Source: Eubacteriales bacterium mix99
Lineage (GTDB): Bacteria > Bacillota > Clostridia > Caldicoprobacterales > DTU083
Reading direction: 5' to 3'
Length of the DNA stretch: 64,000 nucleotides
Assembly (NCBI GenBank): GCA_038396605.1
Contig: CP121690.1
Span: forward strand, 310,001-374,000
The translations under genes were made by a program, and so were the position numbers. Shown piece by piece: positions 33,795 to 42,025 of this stretch. A model generated the notes under the pieces. That model worked only from the letters and a program-made list of their open reading frames with translations, did not search any database and was not told the DNA's origin. Each line of letters begins with the position of its first letter. Position 1 is the stretch's first letter.

Positions 33795-34568
33795 TCAGGT
33801 GAACAGAAAATGAAACAGCCTCTGCCGGTACCGGATCGGAGGATCCGGCTCCAGAAATACATTGTTCATAATGGCCTGAGGGGTATTGTTCAGGACGACA
33901 TCTGCCGCCTCCGACCCCATCCATTTCTGAAGCTTTTCAGACGCTTCCTTTACCCGGGGAGCCCGTCTTCCGGAAGAATGGGCATCGGTACCGACCAGAT
34001 GAGCCATTTTATGGTCAAACAGAATCCTGGCGCACTTCCGGGCCCGGTCCCCGAAGAACCCGTTGATGCTCCCGGCATTGACCTGCCCCATGGCTCCCAG
34101 CTCAATCAGCGGCAGGAACAGATTCGGATCATCCTGAATCCTGTGGTTCCGCTCCGGATGAGCGATAATCGGCTGAATCCCCTTCAGCCGGAGGTTGTAT
34201 ATCACATCCTCCGTATACTGGGGAATATCCAGCATGGGAAGCTCCATCAGCAGATACCGGCTGTAAGCCAGGCAGAGCCGCTCCACCCCGTCCAGCCGGG
34301 AAATTTCGGGGCTGATATAGACCTCCGCGCCCTTTACAATCCGGATCCCCTTATCCGGTTCATCTGCATAGCGCTGGACCTTTTTGATGCCCTCCTTCAG
34401 CCGCTCCAGATAAGCATCGACGGAAGTCTGATCCTCGATAAAATGCTGTGTCGCTGCGATCACCCGAATGCCTTCCGCTGCTGCAATGGCCAGCATTTCC
34501 CTGCTTTCTTCCATGGACCTTGACCCATCGTCCATCTCCGGCAATATGTGACAATGCAGATCAATCAT
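33795..34568 (-). CDS. cpsB: CpsB/YwqE-type protein-tyrosine phosphatase (PHP domain)
   Basis: 257 residues. The metal-binding PHP motifs are HCHILPEMDDGS at the start, GAEVYIS, IIAHPERN and LVGTDAHSSGRR. It dephosphorylates the tyrosine cluster of the CpsD kinase, controlling polymer length and export. The start codon overlaps the stop of cpsD by four nucleotides, so the pair is translationally coupled. Confidence 0.92.
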   Translation of the reverse strand: MIDLHCHILPEMDDGSRSMEESREMLAIAAAEGIRVIAATQHFIEDQTSVDAYLERLKEGIKKVQRYADEPDKGIRIVKGAEVYISPEISRLDGVERLCLAYSRYLLMELPMLDIPQYTEDVIYNLRLKGIQPIIAHPERNHRIQDDPNLFLPLIELGAMGQVNAGSINGFFGDRARKCARILFDHKMAHLVGTDAHSSGRRAPRVKEASEKLQKWMGSEAADVVLNNTPQAIMNNVFLEPDPPIRYRQRLFHFLFT

Positions 34569-35314
34569 AAGCTTCTTCTACCTGCCTTCTCCCGCACTCC
34601 CATCAGCCTGGGCTTTCTCCTCTTGCTCCTGCTGTCCTCAGCATAGCCGTAATAATACCCGTGACCGTTGTGGCTGTGCTCCCTCTCCGGGATGTTGTTG
34701 ATGACCGCTCCAAGAATGTTCGCACCGACCTTCTTCAGACTCTCCTTTGCCTGAAGCGCCATTTCATTGGTTGTCTTTCCATAGCTGAGGACAATGACAA
34801 TGCCGTCCACCAGTTGGGAAAGCACCACGGAATCAGTGACCGGAAGCACCGGAGGCGCATCCAGAATCACCATGTCGCATTCTGCGGAAGCCTTTTGGAT
34901 AAACTCCTCCATCCTCTTTGAACCCAGCAGTTCTGATGGGTCCGGCGGCTTGGGACCGCAGGTCAGGATCTCCAGATCCGATCCGCTGATATATTTGCAG
35001 ACTTCATGATAGTCCAGCGCGTCCGCCAGGACATTGGTCAGGCCCTCCCCGTTGGGCAGATTAAACGCCTTGTTGACGGAAGGTTTCCTCAGGTCACAGT
35101 CCACCAGGAGAACCTTTTTCCCGGTCTGCGCCATGGTAATGGCCAGATTGGAAGCTGTTGTGCTTTTGCCTTCCGCAGCGGCTGCACTGGTGACCAGCAG
35201 GACCTTCAGGTCCTTGTCCAGAGAACTGAACTTCAGATTGGTCCGCAGGGTTTTGTACGCTTCCGCAATCGGGGTTTTGGATGAAGCATTAAACAGTAAT
35301 TTTGACGATTGAAT
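34565..35314 (-). CDS. cpsD: CpsD-type bacterial tyrosine kinase, probable ATT start
   Basis: 249 residues if started at ATT 35314, five bases after the strong site GGGGGAGG. The first ATG in frame (35134) would remove the P-loop. The ATP site reads TSAAAAEGKSTTASN, with alanines where relatives have P-G. Walker A' is LLVDCDLRKP and Walker B is VILDAPPVLPVTDS. The C-terminal tyrosine cluster GYYYGYAED is the autophosphorylation tail. It works with the membrane adaptor CpsC, encoded 14 nt upstream, and is reversed by CpsB. The unusual initiation codon and altered P-loop deserve confirmation. Confidence 0.82.
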   Translation of the reverse strand: MQSSKLLFNASSKTPIAEAYKTLRTNLKFSSLDKDLKVLLVTSAAAAEGKSTTASNLAITMAQTGKKVLLVDCDLRKPSVNKAFNLPNGEGLTNVLADALDYHEVCKYISGSDLEILTCGPKPPDPSELLGSKRMEEFIQKASAECDMVILDAPPVLPVTDSVVLSQLVDGIVIVLSYGKTTNEMALQAKESLKKVGANILGAVINNIPEREHSHNGHGYYYGYAEDSRSKRRKPRLMGVREKAGRRSL

Positions 35315-35328
35315 ATTGACCTCCCCCT

Positions 35329-36012
35329 TTACTTCCCAAAGTTCGGGATATTCCCAAGCACTGGAATCCCCATAATCTTCTCCACGTCTTCCGGCGTCTT
35401 GATGGTATGATCCAGGGTTTCCGCCAGGAAAGCAATCCCGAAGCCAAGTACCAGGCCGAGCACCGCCGCCAGTGCCGTATTCCTTGCCACTTTGGGCCGG
35501 ACCGGATCCAGAGGAGCCTTTGCAACATCAATGGTCTGGACATTGTTCAGTTTCAGCAGAGATGTTACTTCATCCATAAACACATCCGCCAGGGAATTTG
35601 CAACATCCATCGCACGCTGTGAATCCGTATCCTCCACGGTAATGCGGATAATCTCCGTATCGTTTTCCGAATTCACGGATATTTTGGAGCGGAGATCCTC
35701 CAGCGGCATGTCCAGATTCTCTTCATCCTCCACTTTTTCCAGAACACTGTCACTTTTGATAATAACACTGTAAGTGTTGACCAGATCCCTTGCCAGACTG
35801 ACATCACTCTGCTGCAGGTCGTTTGCATTGGTTCTGCTTTTTTGCCCGCTGACAATCAAGGTCGTCGAGGAAGAGTAAATCTTATCCAAAAAGAAGGCGC
35901 TTATCATGCTGGCTAAGAACGCAGCCAGTGCTGCCACCGTAATGATGAGCCAAAAACGCTTGCCGATGATATGCAGAATGTCCCGTAAATCCAGTTCCTC
36001 CATGTCCCCCAT
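35329..36012 (-). CDS. cpsC: CpsC/Wzz-type chain-length and kinase-adaptor protein
   Basis: 227 residues from ATG 36012 (GGAGGGAAAG upstream). Two membrane helices (about 19-40 and 172-192) bracket an external domain. N-terminal LDLRDILHIIGKRFWLI and C-terminal P-x2-P-x4-P-like stretch before helix 2 (APLDPVRPKVARNTA) are typical. It activates CpsD and sets polymer length. First gene of the operon, 75 nt from the promoter. Confidence 0.9.
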   Translation of the reverse strand: MGDMEELDLRDILHIIGKRFWLIITVAALAAFLASMISAFFLDKIYSSSTTLIVSGQKSRTNANDLQQSDVSLARDLVNTYSVIIKSDSVLEKVEDEENLDMPLEDLRSKISVNSENDTEIIRITVEDTDSQRAMDVANSLADVFMDEVTSLLKLNNVQTIDVAKAPLDPVRPKVARNTALAAVLGLVLGFGIAFLAETLDHTIKTPEDVEKIMGIPVLGNIPNFGK

Positions 36013-36085
36013 GTGATACTTTCCCTCCAAGCCCGGATAACTTCAATAATAATCGAATAAATGATATAAAACATTTAACGTGAAA

Positions 36086-36114
36086 ATTATAGCACAATTG
36101 CTATGATAATACAA
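36086..36114 (-). promoter_or_regulatory. Promoter of the polysaccharide operon with palindrome in the spacer
   Basis: On the minus strand TTGTAT (36114-36109), 17 nt, TATAAT (36091-36086). ATAGCA-CAAT-TGCTAT (36089-36104) is a perfect palindrome across spacer and -10, a likely operator. The same promoter, with one palindrome mismatch, drives the LCP gene (8234-8262). Confidence 0.82.
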
Positions 36115-36197
36115 CGATACTGGAAAAATTATGGCGAAACGCGATGCAATACGTGAAATGCAGGGGAAAAATGCCTTATCGTATCCGGCAAAATGAT

Positions 36198-36956
36198 TCA
36201 GATTACCACAATATGTCCGGATTCCAGATCATGACGCGCCTGCTTACTGAGGTCATCGTCACTGACAAGGATGTCAACGGACTCCGGAGTCGCAAAGGTG
36301 TAGGTGCTGGTTTTCCCGACCTTGCTGGAATCCATCAGCAGGATCACCTTGCCGGAGCGTTCCATGACGGTACGCTTCAGGATGCTTTCATTCTCAGAGC
36401 CGCACATAAAGCCGTATTCCGGGGAGTAGGAAGTGACACCCAGAAAGGCGGTATGGAAGTTTACACTTTGAAGCTCGGTAACACTTTTTTCTCCAAAAGT
36501 ACTCAGGCTGAACCGATTCAGCTCTCCTCCCACCACATGGACAGAGGGCTGGGAAAGCCGCGCCATTTCAATGGCGCTGTTCAATCCGCTGGTAAGAATC
36601 AGGTATCGTTCATCCGGTATGCATTTTGCAAACTCCATCGATGTCGTCCCGGAATCAAGATAAATGCTGTCGTTGGGACGCAGCAGAGAAACAGCCTTTT
36701 GGGCAATCAGCTGTTTTTTGGCAACATTTCGCTGGGATCGAAGAGAATAGTAATCGTCTGTACCGATCACCTGCTGTACGGATTTCGCCCCGCCAAATAC
36801 CCTTACAATTTTATTTCTCTCATCCATTACTTTCAGGTCATTTCGAAGGGTTGCCTCGGAAAAGGAAGGAAAACTTGCCTTCAGGGTGCCAAAGCTGACA
36901 GAGCCTTCCGAATCAATCAGATCCATGATTGCTTTCCTTCTTGCTGCTGTTTTCAT
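36198..36956 (-). CDS. DeoR-family transcriptional regulator
   Basis: 252 residues from ATG 36956 (AAAGGAGG about 10 nt upstream). N-terminal HTH (RRKAIMDLIDSEGSVSFGTL...SEATLRNDLKVMDE) and a C-terminal sugar-phosphate-sensing domain (FGGAKSV, LDSGTTSMEFAKC, LTSGLNSAIEMA). Such regulators respond to a phosphorylated sugar. As the last gene of the uptake operon at 36.2-44.6 kb it most likely controls that operon through the direct repeats at 44614-44660. Confidence 0.87.
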   Translation of the reverse strand: MKTAARRKAIMDLIDSEGSVSFGTLKASFPSFSEATLRNDLKVMDERNKIVRVFGGAKSVQQVIGTDDYYSLRSQRNVAKKQLIAQKAVSLLRPNDSIYLDSGTTSMEFAKCIPDERYLILTSGLNSAIEMARLSQPSVHVVGGELNRFSLSTFGEKSVTELQSVNFHTAFLGVTSYSPEYGFMCGSENESILKRTVMERSGKVILLMDSSKVGKTSTYTFATPESVDILVSDDDLSKQARHDLESGHIVVI

Positions 36957-37004
36957 GTGTAAACAACCTCCTTTTACCAAAAGCGCTCTTGCTACTGTGG
37001 AATA

Positions 37005-37616
37005 TTATATCACGCACTGCGGATCCGTTGTGTACTTTTCGAAGATGCCGTGCAGAATTCTGCAGCTGATATTTGCTCCAAGCCCTACCCCTGCCAGAAG
37101 AAAGGGTGGAAATACATATCTGCTGAAAAGAAGTATCGCCGCCCAAAGTACGGCCAATTTCAATGTGCCGCCAAAATGTCGGAAAGACAGCCCGAGGCCG
37201 TTGACAAAAGTCTGTACAACGGTGTTTTTGAAATATACCTGCAGTCCAAACAGATAAAGGGACATGGCCGTCAGGACAACAGCACATGCTGTAAGCACCA
37301 TCCTGAGTACCTGGCTGCCGGCAAAGAGATATCGATATAAGATCCAGCCATCCAGTACAAGAAATACCAGAAAAAGAAAGATGCCGGTTGCCTGTCTGAA
37401 ATTCTTTTTAAAGGCAGTAAAATAGCTTCTGATCAACTCTCCCTCCTGCATTTTCAGTTTGGAAAAGTTTACACTCAGCAGCGCAGTCGTGGATGCTCCT
37501 ATAGTAACCAGTGGAAGGGATGAAAACAGCCACAGGAGATTCAAAAGTATCATGTCGGCCAACTCTGTGCCGAACTTGTTGTAATACTTTTTTACCTTTT
37601 CAATATTAAGCTGCAT
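37005..37616 (-). CDS. DUF624/YesL-family membrane protein
   Basis: 203 residues from ATG 37616 (AAGGAGACAACCGAT ahead), with about five membrane helices. N-terminal YYNKFGTELADMILLNLLWLFSSLPLVTIGASTTAL is the family signature. YesL-like proteins are usual companions of carbohydrate ABC transporters in Bacillota; their function is not established. Located between the solute-binding protein and the DeoR gene. Confidence 0.85.
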   Translation of the reverse strand: MQLNIEKVKKYYNKFGTELADMILLNLLWLFSSLPLVTIGASTTALLSVNFSKLKMQEGELIRSYFTAFKKNFRQATGIFLFLVFLVLDGWILYRYLFAGSQVLRMVLTACAVVLTAMSLYLFGLQVYFKNTVVQTFVNGLGLSFRHFGGTLKLAVLWAAILLFSRYVFPPFLLAGVGLGANISCRILHGIFEKYTTDPQCVI

Positions 37617-37684
37617 ATCGGTTGTCTCCTTGGTAAGTCGTTTCGGAAAGAGAACAAAAAATCGGAAACAGGATTCCCTGTTGA

Positions 37685-37722
37685 CAGGGATTATCCCTGT
37701 ATGCATTCGGGGATAATCCCTG
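37685..37722 (-). terminator. Stem-loop between the solute-binding protein and DUF624 genes
   Basis: CAGGGATTATCCC / GGGATAATCCCTG, a perfect 13-bp stem with a 12-nt loop, without a T tract. In the middle of an operon just after the binding-protein gene it probably stabilises the upstream mRNA or partly terminates, giving excess binding protein. The half-element also occurs near 46413 and 46473. Confidence 0.65.
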
Positions 37723-37766
37723 CGGTTTCAGGGAAAAGTTGATCCAATCACTTTATGGATTGCCGC

Positions 37767-39098
37767 TTAGTCTTCCTTCAAAGCTTCCTCCACTTTGGGC
37801 GCCAGAATATCAATCTGTTTCTGGACATCGTCATTATCATACATAATTGCATCCACTGTTTCAAGAATATCATTGAGCATACTGCCGATCTGCGGTACGC
37901 GGTGTCCTTTGTCCGACGCAAACTGCAGCTGATCAATCCCCTTCTGATAGTTGGGATTCTTTTTGAGCAGGGCCTGTACCGGTTCCGATTCCACCATCTG
38001 CTTTGTATAAGGCAGATATCCAACATTACTTACAAAATAGGCGCTGCCCTTTGGATCTTCAATCAGCCACTGCATGAAATCCCAGGCCTCATCCTTCCGT
38101 TCCGAAGATTCCAGAATAACCAGGGATGCGCCGCCTGTGGGAACAACCCGTTTCTTGCCTTCCGGTACCATTTCGACGGAGTAATTAAAGTCCGCGCCTT
38201 CATCCACAGCCGCAAGACCTGCAATACTGTTGATAAATAACGGAAACTTCTGTTCAAGGAACATCTGCTGTACAACGGTGCCGGACTCCGTAACAGGCCC
38301 GAAAAACATAGCACCGGAATTGTGAAGATCCTGCAGATATTTGAATCCTTCATACATGGTACCGTCTTCCAGGCAGCCAAGCCCTGTTCTCTCATCATTT
38401 ATAAACTGGCCTCCGGCCTGTGCCACGATCATAAACCAATACCAGGTATCCGCACCCGGAATTCCCACGCCATACTGCTTATCCGGAATGGCGAATGCCT
38501 CTGCCGTGCTTTTCAGCTCATCCCAGTTTGTAGGCGCTTTCAGGCCTTTTTCTGCCAGCATGTCATTATTCACATACATGACCGGAGTGGAACGTCCAAA
38601 TGGGATGGCAATCACGGAGCCATCGTCCATATAATAATCCCATATAAACGCATCCACAAAATCTTCCTTTTTCAGTCCTGCCTTATCCATATAAGGCTTT
38701 AAATCAGCAAGCACACCATCTTCTTTGGCAAAAATGCTTACATGATCTGCTCCCATCATCAAAAGATCGGGACTTTCACCAACACTGGCAGCGGACTGCG
38801 CCTTGGAGGCCGACTCCCAGTAATTCCCCTGAAAAGTTGCGACGATTTCCACATCATCCTGCTGAGAATTATAATTTTTCACCATTTCATCCACCAGCTC
38901 TCCATTTTTCCCTGCCATGGAGTGCCAGAATTCCACCGTTTTCCTGCCGCCGGATCCGGATTTTGCCTTATCCTCCGTTTTGGTTCCGTTGGTTCCGCCG
39001 GTGCCTTTCCCTGAAGACTTTTCTCCCCCATTGCTGCATCCAGCCGCCATACCCAGCATCAGCATCATGCAAAGCAGGATTGATAAAATCTTTTTCAT
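37767..39098 (-). CDS. ABC transporter substrate-binding lipoprotein (carbohydrate type)
   Basis: 443 residues. Lipoprotein signal with lipobox MAAGC (Cys21), a Gly/Thr/Lys-rich linker to about 48, then a family-1 extracellular binding fold (VEFWHSMAGKNGELVDEMVKNYN; ASLVILESSERKDEAWDFMQWL). It captures the substrate outside the membrane for the permeases encoded next. GAGGGGATTACA precedes the ATG. The substrate is probably a sugar or sugar-polyol derivative. Confidence 0.9.
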   Translation of the reverse strand: MKKILSILLCMMLMLGMAAGCSNGGEKSSGKGTGGTNGTKTEDKAKSGSGGRKTVEFWHSMAGKNGELVDEMVKNYNSQQDDVEIVATFQGNYWESASKAQSAASVGESPDLLMMGADHVSIFAKEDGVLADLKPYMDKAGLKKEDFVDAFIWDYYMDDGSVIAIPFGRSTPVMYVNNDMLAEKGLKAPTNWDELKSTAEAFAIPDKQYGVGIPGADTWYWFMIVAQAGGQFINDERTGLGCLEDGTMYEGFKYLQDLHNSGAMFFGPVTESGTVVQQMFLEQKFPLFINSIAGLAAVDEGADFNYSVEMVPEGKKRVVPTGGASLVILESSERKDEAWDFMQWLIEDPKGSAYFVSNVGYLPYTKQMVESEPVQALLKKNPNYQKGIDQLQFASDKGHRVPQIGSMLNDILETVDAIMYDNDDVQKQIDILAPKVEEALKED

Positions 39099-39187
39099 TG
39101 TAATCCCCTCTTTCTTTAAATAATGTTTGGGCTATATAATTGTAGCATCTACAATTATCGAAGATTGGAGTGCCTGCACTCCTTTGC

Positions 39188-40012
39188 CTACTTGATCCCA
39201 CTGTAGGCAAAGGCCTTGATAATATAGCGGGACGCAAAAACATAGATGAGCAGAATGGGTAAAACCAGCAACATGTTTCCTGCCATCACAACGTTCCAGT
39301 TTACAATCCCTTCTGTATCCTTCAGGGCAGCAATTCCCATGGTAAGCGGACGAAAGTCCTCAACTGTCGTCATCATCAGGGGCCAGAAGTAATCATTCCA
39401 ATGGTCCACGAAACCGAACAGCAAAATTGTGGAAATAGCAGGCTTGCAGAGCGGGAGCATCACCTTATAGACAATTTTTAGCTCCCCCGCATTGTCCAGC
39501 TTCGCCGCCTCAATCAGCTCATCCGGTATCTGCATGAAGTACTGCCGCAGCAGAAAGATGCCAAACGCGTTGGACAAAAAAGGAATTATCTGCGGCCACA
39601 GGGACCGGAGCAGGTTCCAATCGCCCATCATATAGTATACGGGCAGAAAAGTAATCTGCGTTGGCGTCATGAAGGCGACCAGCACCAGAGTAAACAAAAT
39701 GTTTTTGCCCTTGAAATCATATTTGGCAAAAGCATACGCTGCAGGAACCATAATGACCATCTGAACAACCATAATGGTCAGAACAATGACAACCGAATTG
39801 CGAAGATACAGGGCAAAAGGCCCTGAACTCCAGGCAGTTACAAAGTTCTGGAACTGCGGCACCTTCGGCAAAAAAGTCGTTACAAGTGTTTCCTTTTGCG
39901 TCTGTAAGGAAAGAGATGCCATCCATAAAAAAGGAAACATAAAAACAAGGATTACAAATAACTTTATGATTACGCCTATCGTCCTGGGGACAATGTTTTT
40001 CGCTTTTGCCAT
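39188..40012 (-). CDS. ABC transporter permease, MalG type
   Basis: 274 residues, six membrane helices, start at ATG 40012 after GGAAGGTGAGACAT. The cytoplasmic EAA loop is DELIEAAKLDNAGELKIVYKVMLPLCKP. It pairs with the MalF-type permease encoded 14 nt upstream. Confidence 0.9.
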   Translation of the reverse strand: MAKAKNIVPRTIGVIIKLFVILVFMFPFLWMASLSLQTQKETLVTTFLPKVPQFQNFVTAWSSGPFALYLRNSVVIVLTIMVVQMVIMVPAAYAFAKYDFKGKNILFTLVLVAFMTPTQITFLPVYYMMGDWNLLRSLWPQIIPFLSNAFGIFLLRQYFMQIPDELIEAAKLDNAGELKIVYKVMLPLCKPAISTILLFGFVDHWNDYFWPLMMTTVEDFRPLTMGIAALKDTEGIVNWNVVMAGNMLLVLPILLIYVFASRYIIKAFAYSGIK

Positions 40013-40026
40013 ATGTCTCACCTTCC

Positions 40027-40917
40027 TTACTGATAATGTACCTTTTTGGCCAGCCCGTAAAAATAAATCGCAGTCAGGACAGCAACAATAGCCACCAATA
40101 CCACACCTACAGCCGCACCATGGCCTACCCTCGCATTCTGAAACACTTCTTCATAAATCATGAACACCAGCGTGTTGGTGGAATTGTTCGGACCACCGTT
40201 TGTCATCACCCGAACGGTTTCAAACACTTTGAAGGAGCCGATGGTCATAACTATCAGGCTGAAGAAAATCTGAGGCGAAATCATGGGAAAAGTAATTTTC
40301 CTGAGTGTAGTAAATTTTCCGGCATTATCCAAGTCTGCTGCTTCGTAGATTTCTGCCGGTATGTTCTGAAGTGCTGCAATAAGCAATATCGTATAATACC
40401 CCACGCTTTTCCATATCGAGACGAGGGTAATGGACATAAGGGACGTGTCCGAACTTTGCAGCCACTTAAGCGGTTTCAGACCCAGAGCCTTTAAGATTAC
40501 ATTCAGCAGGCCATAGTTTGGATCCATCAGCCATATCCAGATCAGTGCAATGGAAATCATGGATATGATATGGGGTGTAAATATCGCAGTTTGTGTAATG
40601 CTGTTCATCTTGCTGGATTTTCTTCCCAGCCACACTGCCATCAACACTGCAAGAGACAGAATAAAGATAACAGAGAAAAGGGTATAGACAGCAGTATTGC
40701 TCAGCGCTTTATGAAACGATTCCAGCGCAAATACTTTTTTATAGTTATCCAGGCCCACAAACCTTGTCCTGGACGGATTCAGCTGATTGATGTTGTAAAA
40801 GCTCATAGAGACAAGTTTAAATATGGGATAAATGCTGAATAGAAAAATGCCGATCATCGCAGGCGCTATCAGAAGATAAGGCTTTAAGACTTTGAGAACT
40901 TTATTTTCCTTCTTCAA
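40027..40917 (-). CDS. ABC transporter permease, MalF type
   Basis: 296 residues, six membrane helices. The EAA loop reads AEIYEAADLDNAGKFTTLRKITFPMISP. Its start overlaps the 3' end of the ATPase gene by 17 nt, indicating coupling. Confidence 0.9.
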   Translation of the reverse strand: MKKENKVLKVLKPYLLIAPAMIGIFLFSIYPIFKLVSMSFYNINQLNPSRTRFVGLDNYKKVFALESFHKALSNTAVYTLFSVIFILSLAVLMAVWLGRKSSKMNSITQTAIFTPHIISMISIALIWIWLMDPNYGLLNVILKALGLKPLKWLQSSDTSLMSITLVSIWKSVGYYTILLIAALQNIPAEIYEAADLDNAGKFTTLRKITFPMISPQIFFSLIVMTIGSFKVFETVRVMTNGGPNNSTNTLVFMIYEEVFQNARVGHGAAVGVVLVAIVAVLTAIYFYGLAKKVHYQ

Positions 40918-41962
40918 TCATCTCACCCACCATCTCAACGCATTTTTTATAGTCTGCATCATGATTTCTCACGCGGCTTCCCTTGCTGTCGAAAAAATAA
41001 AGATGATTCAATGGCACATTAAAATATACTTCATCATTTGTATTGGCGGTATAATCCGATTCTTCCTTTATCCGGTACAGGTCCTGCTTTGCATCCCGCA
41101 GGCCGAAAATAGTTTCACTTCCCAGTAATTCCTTTGTAACAATCCTGCCTTTCACAGAAAGAAATTCTTCCGTTTTTGATGTGCTCAGATGAGCATGCTC
41201 CGGACGAAATCCCATTTTATGACCCTCCGGACATTCCACAATATTCATGGAAGGAGACCCCATAAACCTGGCGGTAAACAGGTTGTCCGGGTCATGATAA
41301 ATCTCATAGGGGGATCCTTTCTGCATAATCTTACCTTTATTCATTAAAATAATGGTATCCGCCATGGACATTGCTTCCACCTGATCATGGGTTACATAGA
41401 CAAATGTCGTCTTCAGATTATTATGAAGCTCGATTAACTCAACCCGCATCTGAACCCTGAGCATCGCATCCAGGTTGGAAAGCGGTTCGTCCATCAGGAA
41501 AACCTGCGGGTTTTTAACCATTGCCCTGGCTAAAGCAACACGCTGGCGCTGGCCGCCGGAAAGGGTACCTGGCCTGCGGTCCAGATATTCCGTGAGCCCT
41601 ACCGTTTTACTGACTGTGCTTACCAGCTTCTCCCGTGTTTCCCTGGGCACCTTATTGTTCTTCAGCCCAAATTCGATATTCTCGCGGATACTCATTGTGG
41701 GGTATATCGCATAGTTCTGGAAAACCATCGCTACACCCCGCTCTCCCGGAGCCACATCCGAAACATTCGAATCACCAATATAAACCTCGCCGGAAGTCTG
41801 GGGCCCAATCCCTGCTATCATCCGCAGAAGAGTTGTTTTGCCGCAGCCGGACGGCCCCACCAGTACGGTAAAGGATCCATCCTTTATATCCAGATCCATT
41901 CCATCAAGGACCACGTTATTGCCAAAGCTTTTTGTGACATTTTTCAATTTTATTGATGCCAA
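40901..41962 (-). CDS. ABC transporter ATP-binding protein, MalK/UgpC type
   Basis: 353 residues. Walker A GPSGCGKTT (about 38-46), signature LSGGQRQRVALARA, Walker B VFLMDEPLSNLD, H-loop YVTHDQVEAM, and a C-terminal OB-like regulatory domain (GFRPEHAHLS, GSETIFGLR). It powers the two permeases. In many clostridia one such ATPase serves several transporters, but this one lies in a dedicated operon. Confidence 0.92.
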   Translation of the reverse strand: MASIKLKNVTKSFGNNVVLDGMDLDIKDGSFTVLVGPSGCGKTTLLRMIAGIGPQTSGEVYIGDSNVSDVAPGERGVAMVFQNYAIYPTMSIRENIEFGLKNNKVPRETREKLVSTVSKTVGLTEYLDRRPGTLSGGQRQRVALARAMVKNPQVFLMDEPLSNLDAMLRVQMRVELIELHNNLKTTFVYVTHDQVEAMSMADTIILMNKGKIMQKGSPYEIYHDPDNLFTARFMGSPSMNIVECPEGHKMGFRPEHAHLSTSKTEEFLSVKGRIVTKELLGSETIFGLRDAKQDLYRIKEESDYTANTNDEVYFNVPLNHLYFFDSKGSRVRNHDADYKKCVEMVGEMIEEGK

Positions 41963-42025
41963 TGTTCATCCCCCCTATAACTCATTGTGTTTTTTCAGCA
42001 GCTGACAATATGATGACAGGTACCC

